A stretch of 64,000 nt of DNA from Cedecea lapagei. GTDB taxonomy: Bacteria; Pseudomonadota; Gammaproteobacteria; Enterobacterales; Enterobacteriaceae. Location: assembly GCF_900635955.1 (NCBI RefSeq), contig NZ_LR134201.1, positions 3,658,001 through 3,722,000 of the forward strand, read 5' to 3'. The stretch's first letter is position 1; the number at the start of each line of letters is the position of its first letter. A program made the position numbers and the translations under genes. Below are positions 63,977 through 64,000 of this stretch, in pieces. The notes below the pieces were generated by a model, which worked only from the letters and a program-made list of their open reading frames with translations, did not search any database and was not told the DNA's origin.

Positions 63977-64000
63977 TGGTGGAGCTAAGCGGGATCGAAC
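63977..64000 (-). tRNA. tRNA-Ala (UGC), cut by the window end
   Basis: The last 24 bases are the 3' end of tRNA-Ala with CCA (reverse complement GTTCGATCCCGCTTAGCTCC). A tRNA-Ala in the 16S-23S spacer implies the Ile/Ala spacer type found in E. coli rrnH. The anticodon lies outside the window. Confidence 0.8.

Overview
The window is chromosomal DNA from a member of the Enterobacteriaceae. Many genes match Escherichia coli K-12 gene for gene (proA/proB, phoE, crl, frsA, gpt, pepD, dinB, yafK, yafJ, gmhA, fadE, yafV, dnaQ, rnhA, yafS, gloB, mltD, yafE, yafD, yafC, dkgB and an rrnH-like rRNA operon). The accessory blocks rule out E. coli itself: an hpx purine-catabolism cluster of the Klebsiella type, a large trimeric adhesin, and an ecp pilus operon with an unusual regulator. 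I cannot fix the genus from sequence alone.

Layout. (1) About 1-13,825 is an accessory region next to a tRNA-Thr(CGU) gene. It holds an unidentified gene remnant, a WbuC-family cupin gene, an AT-rich acyltransferase-3 gene, an IS256-family relic, two regulator genes each broken at a homopolymer, a long AT-rich gene-poor stretch, a 2033-residue trimeric autotransporter adhesin with eight near-identical head/neck/HANS repeats, a lipoprotein gene, and a decayed tyrosine integrase against the tRNA. (2) 13,826-29,185 is conserved core from thrW and proA/proB to yafV. (3) 29,182-40,500 is a purine-catabolism island: hpxK-hpxJ, hpxU, hpxWXYZ, hpxB-hpxA-hpxS and hpxC. It is followed by a DMT exporter. 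(4) 42,144-50,833 is a surface-fibre island: a MarT/FidL-like membrane regulator pair, a receiver/LuxR response regulator, and ecpABCDE. (5) 50,946-60,207 is core again, from tRNA-Asp and dnaQ/rnhA to yafC/dkgB, with an MFS gene added between yafD and yafC. (6) 60,346-64,000 is the distal part of an rRNA operon read on the minus strand: partial tRNA-Ala, 23S, 5S, tRNA-Asp and terminator.

How the genes work together. HpxC should import allantoin, HpxA racemise it, HpxB open it to allantoate, HpxK release ureidoglycine, and HpxJ transaminate that with glyoxylate to oxalurate. HpxW removes ammonia from oxamate. The oxalurate-to-oxamate step has no carbamoyltransferase (hpxFGHI) in the window. 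The HpxX/HpxY/HpxZ set resembles AtzG/AtzE/AtzH and may fill the gap. Two good sigma-54 type promoters (before hpxJ and before hpxW) imply nitrogen control. A bipartite TGTATAC motif with identical 22-bp spacing occurs both between hpxS and hpxC and inside the end of hpxU upstream of hpxJ, which suggests HpxS reaches both operons. A second shared motif (CTTTTGTTTCA) is a candidate HpxU site. The adhesin and the downstream lipoprotein, which has Asp after the lipobox Cys and so is predicted to stay in the inner membrane, resemble the SadA/SadB arrangement of Salmonella.

The calls rest on reading the sequence and on remembered family features; no database search was run.
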